NCBI GenBank assembly: GCA_937967755.1 | Contig: CALBTA010000026.1 | Coordinates: 1 to 22,068 of the forward strand | Reading direction: 5' to 3' | Length of the DNA stretch: 22,068 nt | DNA from: an uncultured Planctomycetaceae bacterium | GTDB taxonomy: Bacteria > Planctomycetota > Planctomycetia > Pirellulales > Pirellulaceae | In this document: positions 1-7,548 of the stretch, piece after piece | Position numbering within the stretch: the first letter of the stretch is position 1 | Layout: each line of letters starts with the position of its first letter | Translations under genes and position numbers: made by a program | The notes under the pieces: model-generated | Databases searched by the model: none | Seen by the model: the letters and a program-made list of their open reading frames with translations, nothing else | Told to the model about the DNA's origin: nothing

Positions 1-2
1 GA

Positions 3-41
3 TGACCTGACACCCGCGGTGGCAGCGTCGCCGTAAGGTCA
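3..41. repeat. Imperfect palindromic element at left edge
   Basis: TGACCT at 3-8 is matched by its reverse complement AGGTCA at 36-41. Between them lies a G+C-rich stretch that can fold further (GGC near 21, GCC near 30). It could be the 3' hairpin of a gene to the left of the window or a dispersed palindrome. There is no T-run after it, so a classical terminator is not well supported. Confidence 0.3.
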
Positions 42-56
42 GCAGGCCGATAGTCG

Positions 57-75
57 CTTTTCGCTCCGCGAAAAG
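57..75. repeat. Perfect 8-bp hairpin, REP-like
   Basis: CTTTTCGC (57-64) and GCGAAAAG (68-75) are perfect reverse complements with a 3-base TCC loop. No coding sequence overlaps it and it sits upstream of the PSD1 promoter candidate. It may be a repetitive extragenic palindrome or a terminator for an upstream gene. The window contains no second copy that I can see. Confidence 0.5.
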
Positions 76-110
76 AATGTTGTTCAACGGGCGGACAACG
101 GCTCTCTGTT

Positions 111-139
111 TTGCCGCAGGGCTGAACTTCGGCTATACT
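111..139 (+). promoter_or_regulatory. Candidate sigma70 promoter for the PSD1-DUF1501 unit
   Basis: TTGCCG at 111-116 and TATACT at 134-139 are separated by 17 bases, a good match to the housekeeping -35/-10 pattern. The -10 lies about 46 bases before the chosen ATG at 186. This is pattern matching only. Confidence 0.4.
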
Positions 140-140
140 C

Positions 141-178
141 CTACCAGCCTCGCCCACCTCGTTCCCGCCTGCTGGTAG
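141..178 (+). promoter_or_regulatory. Leader hairpin before the PSD1 start codon
   Basis: CTACCAGC (141-148) pairs perfectly with GCTGGTAG (171-178), leaving a 22-base C-rich loop. The 3' arm ends 7 bases before the ATG at 186, where a Shine-Dalgarno sequence would be expected and none is seen. If the promoter at 111-139 is right, the hairpin begins almost at the transcript 5' end and could affect ribosome access or RNA stability. Confidence 0.35.
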
Positions 179-185
179 CCCCGCC

Positions 186-3113
186 ATGCGAAGCTTCTGC
201 TTTACTTTTTTCTTTGGTCTGTTGATAAACGCGCCGGTCGCACTTGCGGAGGAGCCATCGGCCGAGGGCGTGAAGTTCTTCGAAGGGAAGATCCGGCCGG
301 TGCTCGTGCAGCAATGTTACCGATGCCATTCGGCGGATGCCCTTGAGAAAGGTGAGTTGGAAGGGGAACTGCTGCTGGACACACGCGAGGGGATTCGCAA
401 GGGCGGAGCAACCGGGGCGGCGGTCGTTCCTGGCGATGTGAAAGCAAGTTTGATCGTCGCGGCGATCCAGCACGACGACTTGGAGATGCCGCCCGATACG
501 AAGTTGCCCGATGCAACGATCGCTAATTTCATCAAGTGGATCGAAATGGGTGCGCCCGATCCGCGCGACGGGGCCGCCGCCGAACTCGCCAAAGTGGAAA
601 TCGATATCGAAGCGGGCCGAAAGTTTTGGTCGTTTCAACCGCTTAGCGGGGCGGAGCCGCCGGAAGTGCGAAACAAGGACTGGGCACGGAACGATATCGA
701 CCGTTTCATCCTCGCCAAGCTGGAAGCCAAGGGGCTTTCGGCGAATGAGCAAGCCAGCCGGCGAACGCTGATCCGCCGCGCCTACTTCGGCCTGTGGGGT
801 TTGCCGCCGCAACCGGAAGAGGTCGAAGCCTTCGTTGCGGACACGTCGCCCGACGCCTACGAACGATTGGTCGACCGCTTGCTGCAAGGCCAGCACTACG
901 GCGAACGTTGGGCCAGGCATTGGCTTGACCTGGCCCGGTTTGCGGAAAGCAACGGGTACGCGTTCGACAAAGACCGCCCCGCGGCCTATCACTACCGCGA
1001 CTTCGTGATCAAGGCGTTGAACGAAGATCTGCCGTACGATCAGTTCGTGCGTTTGCAAATCGCCGGCGATCAAATCTCGCCAGAAGATTACATGGCCCAA
1101 GCCGCCACCGGCTTTCTTGCCGCCGGGCCGTTTACGTCGCAGCAAACGCAAAAGGAACGCGAACGCAGCCGGTACGAACAGCTTGACGACGTGGTCGGCA
1201 CGATCGGTACTTCCATGCTGGGCTTGACCATCGGGTGTGCGCGTTGCCACGACCACAAATTCGATCCGCTGCCGGCGCACGACTACTACCGCTTCACAGC
1301 CAGCTTCGCCGAAACCGGGTTTCAAGATTACGATCACGACCCCGACCCCGCGGCGACCAAAGCGGCCAAAGCGAAGTTTGATGCCGCCCACAAGCCGCTG
1401 GTCGATGCCCGCAACGCGTTTGAAAATGGCGAACTGCAGGCCCGGTTAGACCGCTGGCTGGAAACCAAGAGCGATCCGCCTGCCAAAGAAACGTTGGGCG
1501 ACTGGCAAGTGATCGGCCCGTTCCCCGCGGACGATTTCAAGGCAGCATTTAATGAAGCCTTCGCGCCAGAGAAGGAGATCGAACTTGAAAAGCAAAATGG
1601 CGAACTGAAATGGACGCCCCGCCCTGAGTGGAAGGATGGCCAGATCCACAACACGCTGACGGGTGAGAACAGTGCCAATTATCTCTACCGCACGATCGAG
1701 GTCGCAGCCAAAGGGCCGTTGAATGTTTCACTGGGGCGCGACGACGCCATTAAGGTGTTCCTGAACGGCAAGCAGGTGCTGGCGAAGGAAGTCACCGGGG
1801 GCGTGGCGGCCGATCAAGATTTGCTGGCCCTGCAACTAAACGCGGGTACGAACCAGTTGCTGATCAAGATCGTCAACGCCTCCGGGCCATCGGGCTTTTA
1901 CTTCAGTACCAAACCGAGCATCCCTCAACACATCCAAGCCATCTTAAATCTCGCCGCCGAAAAGCGCAACGACAAACAGCGGCAGGAGTTGCTGAAGTGG
2001 TACGCCCCGCGCGACGCCGATTGGGCGAAGCTGAATCAAGCGGTGCTAGATCATCTGGCGCAACAGCCCAAGCCGAACATCACGAAGATTTTCGCCGCCA
2101 GAAAGAACGGGGCAACGTACAACTTCGGACCCGACACGCGCAAGGTTTACTTCCTCGCCCGCGGCAATTCCAATAGCAAGCAAGGGCAAGCGTCACCCGG
2201 TTTCTTGCAGGTGTTGACCAGGCGGGAAAGCAGCGATCAGAAGTGGATGATGGAAGTCTCCGGCGACGCCAAGGTCGCCCGCCCGCCGCGCGTGGCGTTG
2301 GCCCAATGGCTTACCGACGCCGAGGATGGGGCGGGGCACTTGCTGGCTCGCGTAATTGTCAACCGCCTGTGGCAACATCACCTGGGGCGCGGCATCGTGG
2401 CGACGCCTAGCGATTTCGGCAACCAAGGAGCCGCTCCAACGCACCCCGAATTGCTCGACTTCCTCGCGGCGGAGTTGATTCGCGGCGGTTGGCAGCTCAA
2501 GCCGATTCACAAGTTGATCATGATGAGCGCCACGTACCAACAGGGCGGCGAGACGAACGAAGCCGCGGCAAAACTTGATCCCGATAACGCACTGTGGTGG
2601 CGGCGCGGGGCAGTGCGGTTGGAAGCCGAGGTCATCCGCGACACGTTGCTTTCGGTCAGCGGCACGCTCGATGAGAAAATGTTCGGCAAGGGTTCGCTGA
2701 ACGAGAACGACACGCGGCGAAGCGTTTACTTGACCGTAAAGCGTGACAAGCTGATTCCGATCCTGCAATTGTTCGACGCGCCCGATGCCATCCAAAGCAT
2801 CGGCCACCGCGACGTGACGACCGTTCCGCCCCAGGCGCTGGCGATGATGAACTCGCCGCTGGTGCGAACGTGGGCAGAAAAGTTCGCCGCCCGCGTACGG
2901 CCCAACGCCGAAGTTGCAACCGACGAGGTCATTCGCGACGCCTACATGATCGCGCTTTCCCGCCCGCCGACCGACCAAGAAACAGAAGCGATGGCCGCGT
3001 TCATCGATTCTCAAGCCGCGTCGTACGGCGACGGCGAACCAGCGATGCAGCGGGCCGTCGGCGACTTTTGCCAGGTAATGCTGTGCTTAAACGAGTTTAT
3101 GTTTGTGGACTAG
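186..3113 (+). CDS. PSCyt1/PSCyt2/PSD1 (DUF1549-DUF1553) cytochrome-like protein
   Basis: A 975-residue exported protein typical of planctomycetes. A signal peptide spans residues 1-21 and ends ALA. A PSCyt1-like domain (about 29-126) carries the c-type heme motif C44-Y-R-C47-H48. A PSCyt2/DUF1549 domain (about 147-380) carries a second motif, C351-A-R-C354-H355-D-H-K. A PSD1/DUF1553 domain runs from about 701 to the end, with conserved NRLWQHHLGRG and MSATYQQ stretches. Between them, about residues 437-572 look like a beta-sandwich or carbohydrate-binding-like insert (WQVIGPF, DDAIKVFLNGK). These families are regularly encoded next to DUF1501 proteins, as here, and are thought to act in the periplasm, possibly in redox steps of polysaccharide breakdown, but no reaction is established. 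Heme binding is inferred from CxxCH. The start was chosen because it gives a clean signal peptide; there is no obvious ribosome site. Confidence 0.93.
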   Translation: MRSFCFTFFFGLLINAPVALAEEPSAEGVKFFEGKIRPVLVQQCYRCHSADALEKGELEGELLLDTREGIRKGGATGAAVVPGDVKASLIVAAIQHDDLEMPPDTKLPDATIANFIKWIEMGAPDPRDGAAAELAKVEIDIEAGRKFWSFQPLSGAEPPEVRNKDWARNDIDRFILAKLEAKGLSANEQASRRTLIRRAYFGLWGLPPQPEEVEAFVADTSPDAYERLVDRLLQGQHYGERWARHWLDLARFAESNGYAFDKDRPAAYHYRDFVIKALNEDLPYDQFVRLQIAGDQISPEDYMAQAATGFLAAGPFTSQQTQKERERSRYEQLDDVVGTIGTSMLGLTIGCARCHDHKFDPLPAHDYYRFTASFAETGFQDYDHDPDPAATKAAKAKFDAAHKPLVDARNAFENGELQARLDRWLETKSDPPAKETLGDWQVIGPFPADDFKAAFNEAFAPEKEIELEKQNGELKWTPRPEWKDGQIHNTLTGENSANYLYRTIEVAAKGPLNVSLGRDDAIKVFLNGKQVLAKEVTGGVAADQDLLALQLNAGTNQLLIKIVNASGPSGFYFSTKPSIPQHIQAILNLAAEKRNDKQRQELLKWYAPRDADWAKLNQAVLDHLAQQPKPNITKIFAARKNGATYNFGPDTRKVYFLARGNSNSKQGQASPGFLQVLTRRESSDQKWMMEVSGDAKVARPPRVALAQWLTDAEDGAGHLLARVIVNRLWQHHLGRGIVATPSDFGNQGAAPTHPELLDFLAAELIRGGWQLKPIHKLIMMSATYQQGGETNEAAAKLDPDNALWWRRGAVRLEAEVIRDTLLSVSGTLDEKMFGKGSLNENDTRRSVYLTVKRDKLIPILQLFDAPDAIQSIGHRDVTTVPPQALAMMNSPLVRTWAEKFAARVRPNAEVATDEVIRDAYMIALSRPPTDQETEAMAAFIDSQAASYGDGEPAMQRAVGDFCQVMLCLNEFMFVD

Positions 3114-3130
3114 CGCAGAATCAAAAAGCT

Positions 3131-4576
3131 ATGACTCGACAACCATTCGATTATCGATCGCGGCGCGCGTTCCTGAAGAACGCCGGGCTTGGCTGCGGGG
3201 CATTGGCGTTGACCGGGTTGCTCCAGGACGAGGGTTTGCTCTCGGCCGCCCCGGCTTCCGCGCCGCGATTGATGCAAGTGCGTCCACCACACTTTGCCCC
3301 GAAAGCGAAGAGCGTTATTTGGCTGTTCATGCCGGGCAGCCCTTCGCAGGTCGATACGTTCGACTACAAACCGCAATTGCAACAGCGCGACGGCACGCCG
3401 CTGGCCGGGGCCGATCCGAAGACCGGCTTCTTTACCACCAGCGGAAAATGCTTGAAGTCGCCGTTTAAGTTCGCCCGACATGGCGAAAGCGGAGCGTGGG
3501 TGTCGGAAGTGTTCCCGCACATGGCGCAGCACGTCGATGAAATGGCGTTCATCTATTCGTGCTATTCACAGTCGAACAACCACACGCCGGCGATGCTGGA
3601 GATGAACTCTGGTATGTTCCTGCAAGGCCGGCCATGCATGGGCTCGTGGGTGACCTATGGGCTGGGAAGTGAGAACCAGAACCTGCCGGGATTCGTCGTG
3701 CTGCATGGACACATGCCGCGCGGCGGAAACCCGATCTGGTCGCCCGGCTTCTTGCCGAAAGTGTTTCAGCCCACGACCGTCGATGGGCGGAAGAGTACGC
3801 CGATTGCCAACCTCGCGCGGCCGCAAGGAATGACCGACCAACAGCAACGCGCGCAGCTTGACGTGTTGAAAGCGATGAACGGGAAGCATCAAACCTTGCG
3901 GCCGCACGAAGCCGACCTGGCGGCGCGGCTGGAATCATTCGAGCTGGCGTACCGCATGCAAGTCGCCGCGCCGGAGGCGATGGATATCAACCGCGAGCCG
4001 CAAGCGGTGCACAAAGACTATGGCGTGGATCAGAAGGAAACTCAGCTTGTTGCCAAGCAGTGCATCACAGCGCGCCGGCTGGTCGAACGGGGCGTGCGGT
4101 TCGTTCAACTGTATGCCGGAACCAACGGCGGCGGAGGCGGCGTGGCCGACGTGCCGTGGGACGGCCACAACGACATCGGCGCGAACCACCGCATCGCCGC
4201 CAAGAGCGTCGATCAGCCGATCGCCGCGCTGCTGGCCGACCTGAAAGCCCGCGGTATGTTGGATGAAACCCTGGTTGTCTGGGGCGGAGAGTTCGGGCGT
4301 ACTTCCGATTCGCAAGGCAGCAAAGGCCGTGACCATAACCCGCACGCGTTCACCATGTGGATGGCCGGCGGCGGCATTAAGGGGGGCGTGCAGTACGGGG
4401 CCAGCGACGAGTTTGGTTACAAAGCGGTGGAAAAACGGATCGGCGTGAACGATCTGCACGCAACGATCTTGCATCTGCTGGGGCTTGATCACGAAAAGCT
4501 GACCTACCGCTTCAACGGCCGCGATTTCCGCTTGACCGATGTTGCCGGCCGGGTGATCGATGAGATTCTTGTTTGA
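3131..4576 (+). CDS. DUF1501 family protein, Tat-exported
   Basis: A 481-residue DUF1501 protein, a family related to alkaline phosphatase/sulfatase-like hydrolases. I chose the ATG at 3131 although the frame stays open upstream into the preceding gene. This ATG lies 17 bases after the PSD1 stop and places a twin-arginine signal (S10-R11-R12-A-F-L-K, then a hydrophobic stretch) at the N terminus. The DUF1501 domain covers about 45-481. Recognisable stretches include WLFMPGSPSQVDTFDYKP near the start, VVWGGEFGRT and DHNP near the C-terminal third, and DLHATILHLLGLDH near the end. Export through Tat suggests folding, perhaps with a cofactor, before transport. Co-transcription with the PSD1 gene is very likely. 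The biochemical reaction of this family is unknown. Confidence 0.92.
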   Translation: MTRQPFDYRSRRAFLKNAGLGCGALALTGLLQDEGLLSAAPASAPRLMQVRPPHFAPKAKSVIWLFMPGSPSQVDTFDYKPQLQQRDGTPLAGADPKTGFFTTSGKCLKSPFKFARHGESGAWVSEVFPHMAQHVDEMAFIYSCYSQSNNHTPAMLEMNSGMFLQGRPCMGSWVTYGLGSENQNLPGFVVLHGHMPRGGNPIWSPGFLPKVFQPTTVDGRKSTPIANLARPQGMTDQQQRAQLDVLKAMNGKHQTLRPHEADLAARLESFELAYRMQVAAPEAMDINREPQAVHKDYGVDQKETQLVAKQCITARRLVERGVRFVQLYAGTNGGGGGVADVPWDGHNDIGANHRIAAKSVDQPIAALLADLKARGMLDETLVVWGGEFGRTSDSQGSKGRDHNPHAFTMWMAGGGIKGGVQYGASDEFGYKAVEKRIGVNDLHATILHLLGLDHEKLTYRFNGRDFRLTDVAGRVIDEILV

Positions 4577-4593
4577 AACTTAGCCAGAAGGCT

Positions 4594-5763
4594 TCACCCG
4601 CTGGTATCTAGTTCGCGCTGACGCCGGTATTCCGTCGGCGTGATTCCCAGTTCCCGGCGAAAGACTTCGTACATTCGCATCGACGGCCCGAAGCCGACGT
4701 CGTGGGCAATCTCGGCCATCGAACGTTTGCTTTGCGCCAGTTCCCGTTTGGCCCGTTCGATGCGCACGCGGCGAATTTCCGTGGCGACTGGGCGGTCTAG
4801 CACTTTGCGGAACCGCCTTTGCAATGATCGCGTTTCGATATTCACGGCGCGCGAAACATCTTCAGCCCCAATCGGGCGGTGGCTATTGCATGCGATGAAC
4901 TCCAGCGCCGCCGCGACGATTTCATCGTCCACCGCGTAAAAGTCGGTCGACTCGCGCAGCACGAGGCACTTCGGCGGAATTAAAATCGGTTCGGCCGGCG
5001 GCTTCTTCCCTTTCATCAACCGGTCCAGCAGGCGGGCTGCTTCGTACCCCAGCCGCTCTCCGCCAAGTTCAATGCTGGTCAGCGAAGGGCGCGGCTGCTC
5101 GCAGAGGGCTGGTTCGTTGTAGCCGGTGATGATCGCCACGTCCTCGGGAATTCGCAGGCCTCGGCTGCGGCACATTTGCGCCATGATCCGCGCATCATCC
5201 TGTCCGCTGACATAGACACCAATTGGCGGTTGGCACTCTTTGACCCACTCGCCAATGATGCTTTCCGTCTTTCGCCAATGCGCGAGCGACTTCGATGGAG
5301 ACAAAGGTACTTTGGTGACCGAGCACTTGTAGCCTGCGTCGGCCAACGTTTGGCGAAATGCGTTCGCCTCACGAACCTGCCCGACCGTGTGCGCCACAAC
5401 CGCCCCGAAGCGGCTTAGTCCACGCGAAAGCAAATGTTCCGCACGCATCTTGCCCATCGCCACATGATCGAAGAACACACCCGGCAGCGATTGGCGGGCG
5501 GGTGAGTTCAGCCAGACGTTGACGACCGGCACGCCGGCGCGCTTGCTGCGCTCGGCGAGCTTCTTTGTCGCCCGCGCGATCACACCATCGTAAGGAAGCC
5601 TCTTCGATTTCCGCGCCGGCAGCGTATCATCGGCGAACTCGTCGATGATCGTTTCCCAGCCGTGCGCTTCAGCGTATTCTTGGGCCCCCGCGAAAATGCT
5701 GATGTGCCGCCAATACGCTGATTCCAACTCCAGCATCAGCGCCACGCGCCGTGTTTTCGCCAT
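4594..5763 (-). CDS. XylR-like transcriptional regulator (LacI-type sensor plus AraC HTH)
   Basis: A 389-residue regulator with the architecture and size of Escherichia coli XylR (about 390 residues). Residues 1-280 resemble a periplasmic-binding/LacI-type sugar-sensing domain (starts RRVALMLELESAYWRHI; later VAIITGYNEPALCEQPRPSLTSI). Residues about 285-385 form a double helix-turn-helix AraC domain with RSLQRRFRKVL and MAEIAHDVGFGPSMRMYEVFRRELGITP. The inducer is unknown; planctomycetes carry many such paralogues. The gene converges on the DUF1501 gene with only 17 bases between stops, and is divergent from two small genes. A perfect inverted repeat lies 13 bases upstream of the ATG and could be an autoregulatory operator. 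The start ATG fits the family N terminus; no clear Shine-Dalgarno sequence is seen. Confidence 0.93.
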   Translation of the reverse strand: MAKTRRVALMLELESAYWRHISIFAGAQEYAEAHGWETIIDEFADDTLPARKSKRLPYDGVIARATKKLAERSKRAGVPVVNVWLNSPARQSLPGVFFDHVAMGKMRAEHLLSRGLSRFGAVVAHTVGQVREANAFRQTLADAGYKCSVTKVPLSPSKSLAHWRKTESIIGEWVKECQPPIGVYVSGQDDARIMAQMCRSRGLRIPEDVAIITGYNEPALCEQPRPSLTSIELGGERLGYEAARLLDRLMKGKKPPAEPILIPPKCLVLRESTDFYAVDDEIVAAALEFIACNSHRPIGAEDVSRAVNIETRSLQRRFRKVLDRPVATEIRRVRIERAKRELAQSKRSMAEIAHDVGFGPSMRMYEVFRRELGITPTEYRRQRELDTSG

Positions 5764-5775
5764 CGCCCCGTCCTG

Positions 5776-5790
5776 AAAACAATATGTTTT
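5776..5790. promoter_or_regulatory. Inverted-repeat operator candidate
   Basis: AAAACA (5776-5781), ATA, TGTTTT (5785-5790) is a perfect 6-bp inverted repeat in the gap between the divergent XylR-like gene and the small-gene pair. A further half-site, AAAACA, follows at 5797-5802 in direct orientation. On the minus strand TTGACA (5794-5789) overlaps the repeat and could be a -35 element, but I find no convincing -10 at the right distance. Binding by the adjacent regulator is inference. Confidence 0.4.
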
Positions 5791-5824
5791 GTCAAGAAAA
5801 CAATGTCGTCACACAGGATAATAT

Positions 5825-6058
5825 GTGGGCACTCAAACAACAACCGCTAGATACTTGGCGACGTCAAGTTGCATGCAATCGACACCATCCAGTTCTGAAT
5901 GCCCACCAGAGCCTGACTACGAGGGTTTCGCGCGGGCGTTGGCGGCAAAACTGGAAGGAACGGCCAATGCCCAGGACGTTTCGGACCTCGCCAAACAGTT
6001 TGGGGTCGACTTGGCGTTATTGCTCAGCGGTCGTTTAGAGGAGAACGACGATGACTGA
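5825..6058 (+). CDS. Small hypothetical protein, overlapping the next gene
   Basis: A 77-codon frame starting at GTG 5825, with an in-frame ATG at 5873 that would give 61 residues; I cannot decide between them. The core (about residues 30-70) looks like a real folded segment: DYEGFARALAAKLEG, then DVSDLAKQFGVDLALLLSGRLEE, rich in helix-forming residues with a regular hydrophobic pattern, and an acidic tail (EENDDD). The stop overlaps the ATG of the following gene in the arrangement ATGACTGA, the typical sign of translational coupling. A GATAAT sequence at 5817-5822 lies just before the start. I recognise no family. It could be a small accessory or regulatory protein of the XylR locus. Confidence 0.5.
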   Translation: MGTQTTTARYLATSSCMQSTPSSSECPPEPDYEGFARALAAKLEGTANAQDVSDLAKQFGVDLALLLSGRLEENDDD

Positions 6059-6257
6059 CCGCAGCGGAACGACACAAAAACACTTGAACATCTCGGTTGA
6101 TCTTGACCATTGGATCAACAAGCGCTGTTGCGAACCGCAGGAGCGGTTCGATGATCGCCGAATTCTCGCCCGCTGGTTGTTGCGGAATGACCCGAAACTT
6201 CAGGAGTTTCTTGTTCGCCAAATCGCTGCCGCTGCGCGAGCAGAGCCAGAGAGTTGA
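6051..6257 (+). CDS. Small hypothetical protein, translationally coupled
   Basis: A 68-residue protein whose ATG overlaps the stop of the previous small gene by 8 bases. It begins with a beta-strand-like stretch KHLNISVDLDHWINKRC, followed by a helical, charged segment (FDDRRILARWLLRNDPKLQEFLVRQIAAAA). A short strand followed by helices recalls ribbon-helix-helix proteins, but the match is too weak to call. There is no signal peptide, so it is probably cytoplasmic. The overlap suggests the two products are made together and may act together. The function is unknown. Confidence 0.55.
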   Translation: MTDRSGTTQKHLNISVDLDHWINKRCCEPQERFDDRRILARWLLRNDPKLQEFLVRQIAAAARAEPES

Positions 6258-6280
6258 CAGAAGGGGATAAACCTTATGAT
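6254..6280 (+). promoter_or_regulatory. Candidate promoter for the pseudopilin gene
   Basis: TTGACA (6254-6259) matches the -35 consensus perfectly. TATGAT (6275-6280) follows after a short 15-base spacer. It overlaps the stop codon of the small gene upstream and lies about 115 bases before the pseudopilin ATG. The short spacer lowers confidence. Confidence 0.3.
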
Positions 6281-6395
6281 CACCACGAAACAGTAGTGCA
6301 ATCTCGCAAGCGAATATGGCATACTGGTAGCACTGCCGTCGGAACACACGATTCCGAAGCAACTTCTCGTCACATCTCAAACCGGAACAAGAACG

Positions 6396-7481
6396 ATGCG
6401 CATTCGAGGCACGCGTCACGTCGCTGGTTTCACCCTGGTGGAACTGTTGGTGGTTATCACGATCATTGGCATTCTGATGTCGCTACTGCTGCCGGCCGTG
6501 CAGATGGCCCGCGCGTCGGCGAGGAAGACGCAATGCGCCAACAACCTTAAGAACATCGGCATCGCCGCCAAGAATGCCGCCTCGCACCAAGAGCGGATCG
6601 ATCCAGGTAATTGGCGCAACATTTTGGCAAAGTACATGGAAGGCCAGGGCAGCATGTACCAATGCCCCGATGCCGAGACCAGCAGCAGCTACGGCATGAA
6701 TAACATGGCCAACTTCATCAGTGAGAATGAAGTGAAGATTTTCGTGCTCGATTACGGGCTGGATATCACCGAGTCGGGCGGCGTGATGATCGTGCACCCT
6801 AATAACCCGACGACCAACAGTTGCGACCAATGGGACGTCGATGCCGCGCTCCGCCACCAAGGAACCGCCAATGTGTTGTATTCCGATTCCCACGTCGAGT
6901 CGCACACCAAGGGCGACATCGACCCCTGCGTGCAAACCATTCACGACGATAAGTGGCTACCGCTACGCTACGATGCCGATGCCTTAAGCAGCGGTGGGGG
7001 AGGCATCGCCGGAAACTATTTCACTGGTGGAAATTTCGACGGCACTTCGGCTTCGCGTGAGGACACGACGTTGACCTGTCCGTTCGGCTCGCACTTCTTC
7101 GGGCTGAACTATTGGGACATTCCTCTGCCGGGGTCCAACACGTCTGGTTGGGATACTGGGTCGTTCGGTTCGGGCTATTGGGAAGGTTCGATCAAAGGCA
7201 CCCACGACGAGCAATATACCTTCTGGCTTGCTTGCGATAACGACGCGTGGGTCTACATCAATGGAAGCCTCGTTCTGCAGCGCAGCGCCGGCGGGGTGGG
7301 CGGGGTCACATCCTTTCAAGCTTCCAGCCCTGTTTCGCTTTCGAGCACAAATTGGGTGAGCATTCGTGTCGAACTGAAAGAGCACACACCAGGCAGTAGT
7401 CCCAGCCACGTTTACGTTGAATGGGAATCACCGTCGACTCCGCGGGGCGACATCCCTTCGGACAACCTCCGCCCTTACTAG
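6396..7481 (+). CDS. Pseudopilin-like protein fused to a PA14-like domain
   Basis: A 361-residue protein in two parts. The N terminus carries a class III prepilin signal: G11|F12-T-L-V-E16, followed by a hydrophobic helix to about residue 33, so prepilin peptidase should cut after G11 and E16 is the conserved Glu at position 5. The following region resembles planctomycete DUF1559 pseudopilins, with a conserved-looking H154 and D164, but it reads H-X9-D-S, not H-X9-D-G. From about residue 206 to 350 the sequence looks like a PA14 domain ([38 protein letters not shown]), a beta-sandwich that often binds carbohydrate. The protein is probably anchored in the inner membrane or built into a pseudopilus with the PA14 domain exposed. 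A lipoprotein gene follows after 67 bases. Confidence 0.85.
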   Translation: MRIRGTRHVAGFTLVELLVVITIIGILMSLLLPAVQMARASARKTQCANNLKNIGIAAKNAASHQERIDPGNWRNILAKYMEGQGSMYQCPDAETSSSYGMNNMANFISENEVKIFVLDYGLDITESGGVMIVHPNNPTTNSCDQWDVDAALRHQGTANVLYSDSHVESHTKGDIDPCVQTIHDDKWLPLRYDADALSSGGGGIAGNYFTGGNFDGTSASREDTTLTCPFGSHFFGLNYWDIPLPGSNTSGWDTGSFGSGYWEGSIKGTHDEQYTFWLACDNDAWVYINGSLVLQRSAGGVGGVTSFQASSPVSLSSTNWVSIRVELKEHTPGSSPSHVYVEWESPSTPRGDIPSDNLRPY

Positions 7482-7548
7482 TAGTCCAGGCGATCATTCC
7501 ACGTGCCCTCAACGGTTGATCGCCGCCCTCGCAGCTCGCTCAAACTCG

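Noticed and set aside
141..1391. Long open frame (416 codons) on the minus strand opposite the PSD1 gene
   Set aside because: It lies entirely under a well-supported gene with clear domains, its translation is low-complexity V/G/R-rich with no recognisable motif, and such antisense frames are expected in G+C-rich DNA.
2193..3014. 273-codon minus-strand frame
   Set aside because: Antisense shadow of the PSD1 domain; no family features.
2870..3130. Upstream extension of the DUF1501 frame by 87 codons
   Set aside because: It would overlap the PSD1 gene for over 240 bases and bury the Tat signal inside the protein; ATG 3131 fits the family.
4577..4593. Short AGCC-AGAA-GGCT hairpin between the convergent DUF1501 and XylR-like genes
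   Set aside because: Only 4 bp of stem and no T-run; too weak to call a terminator.
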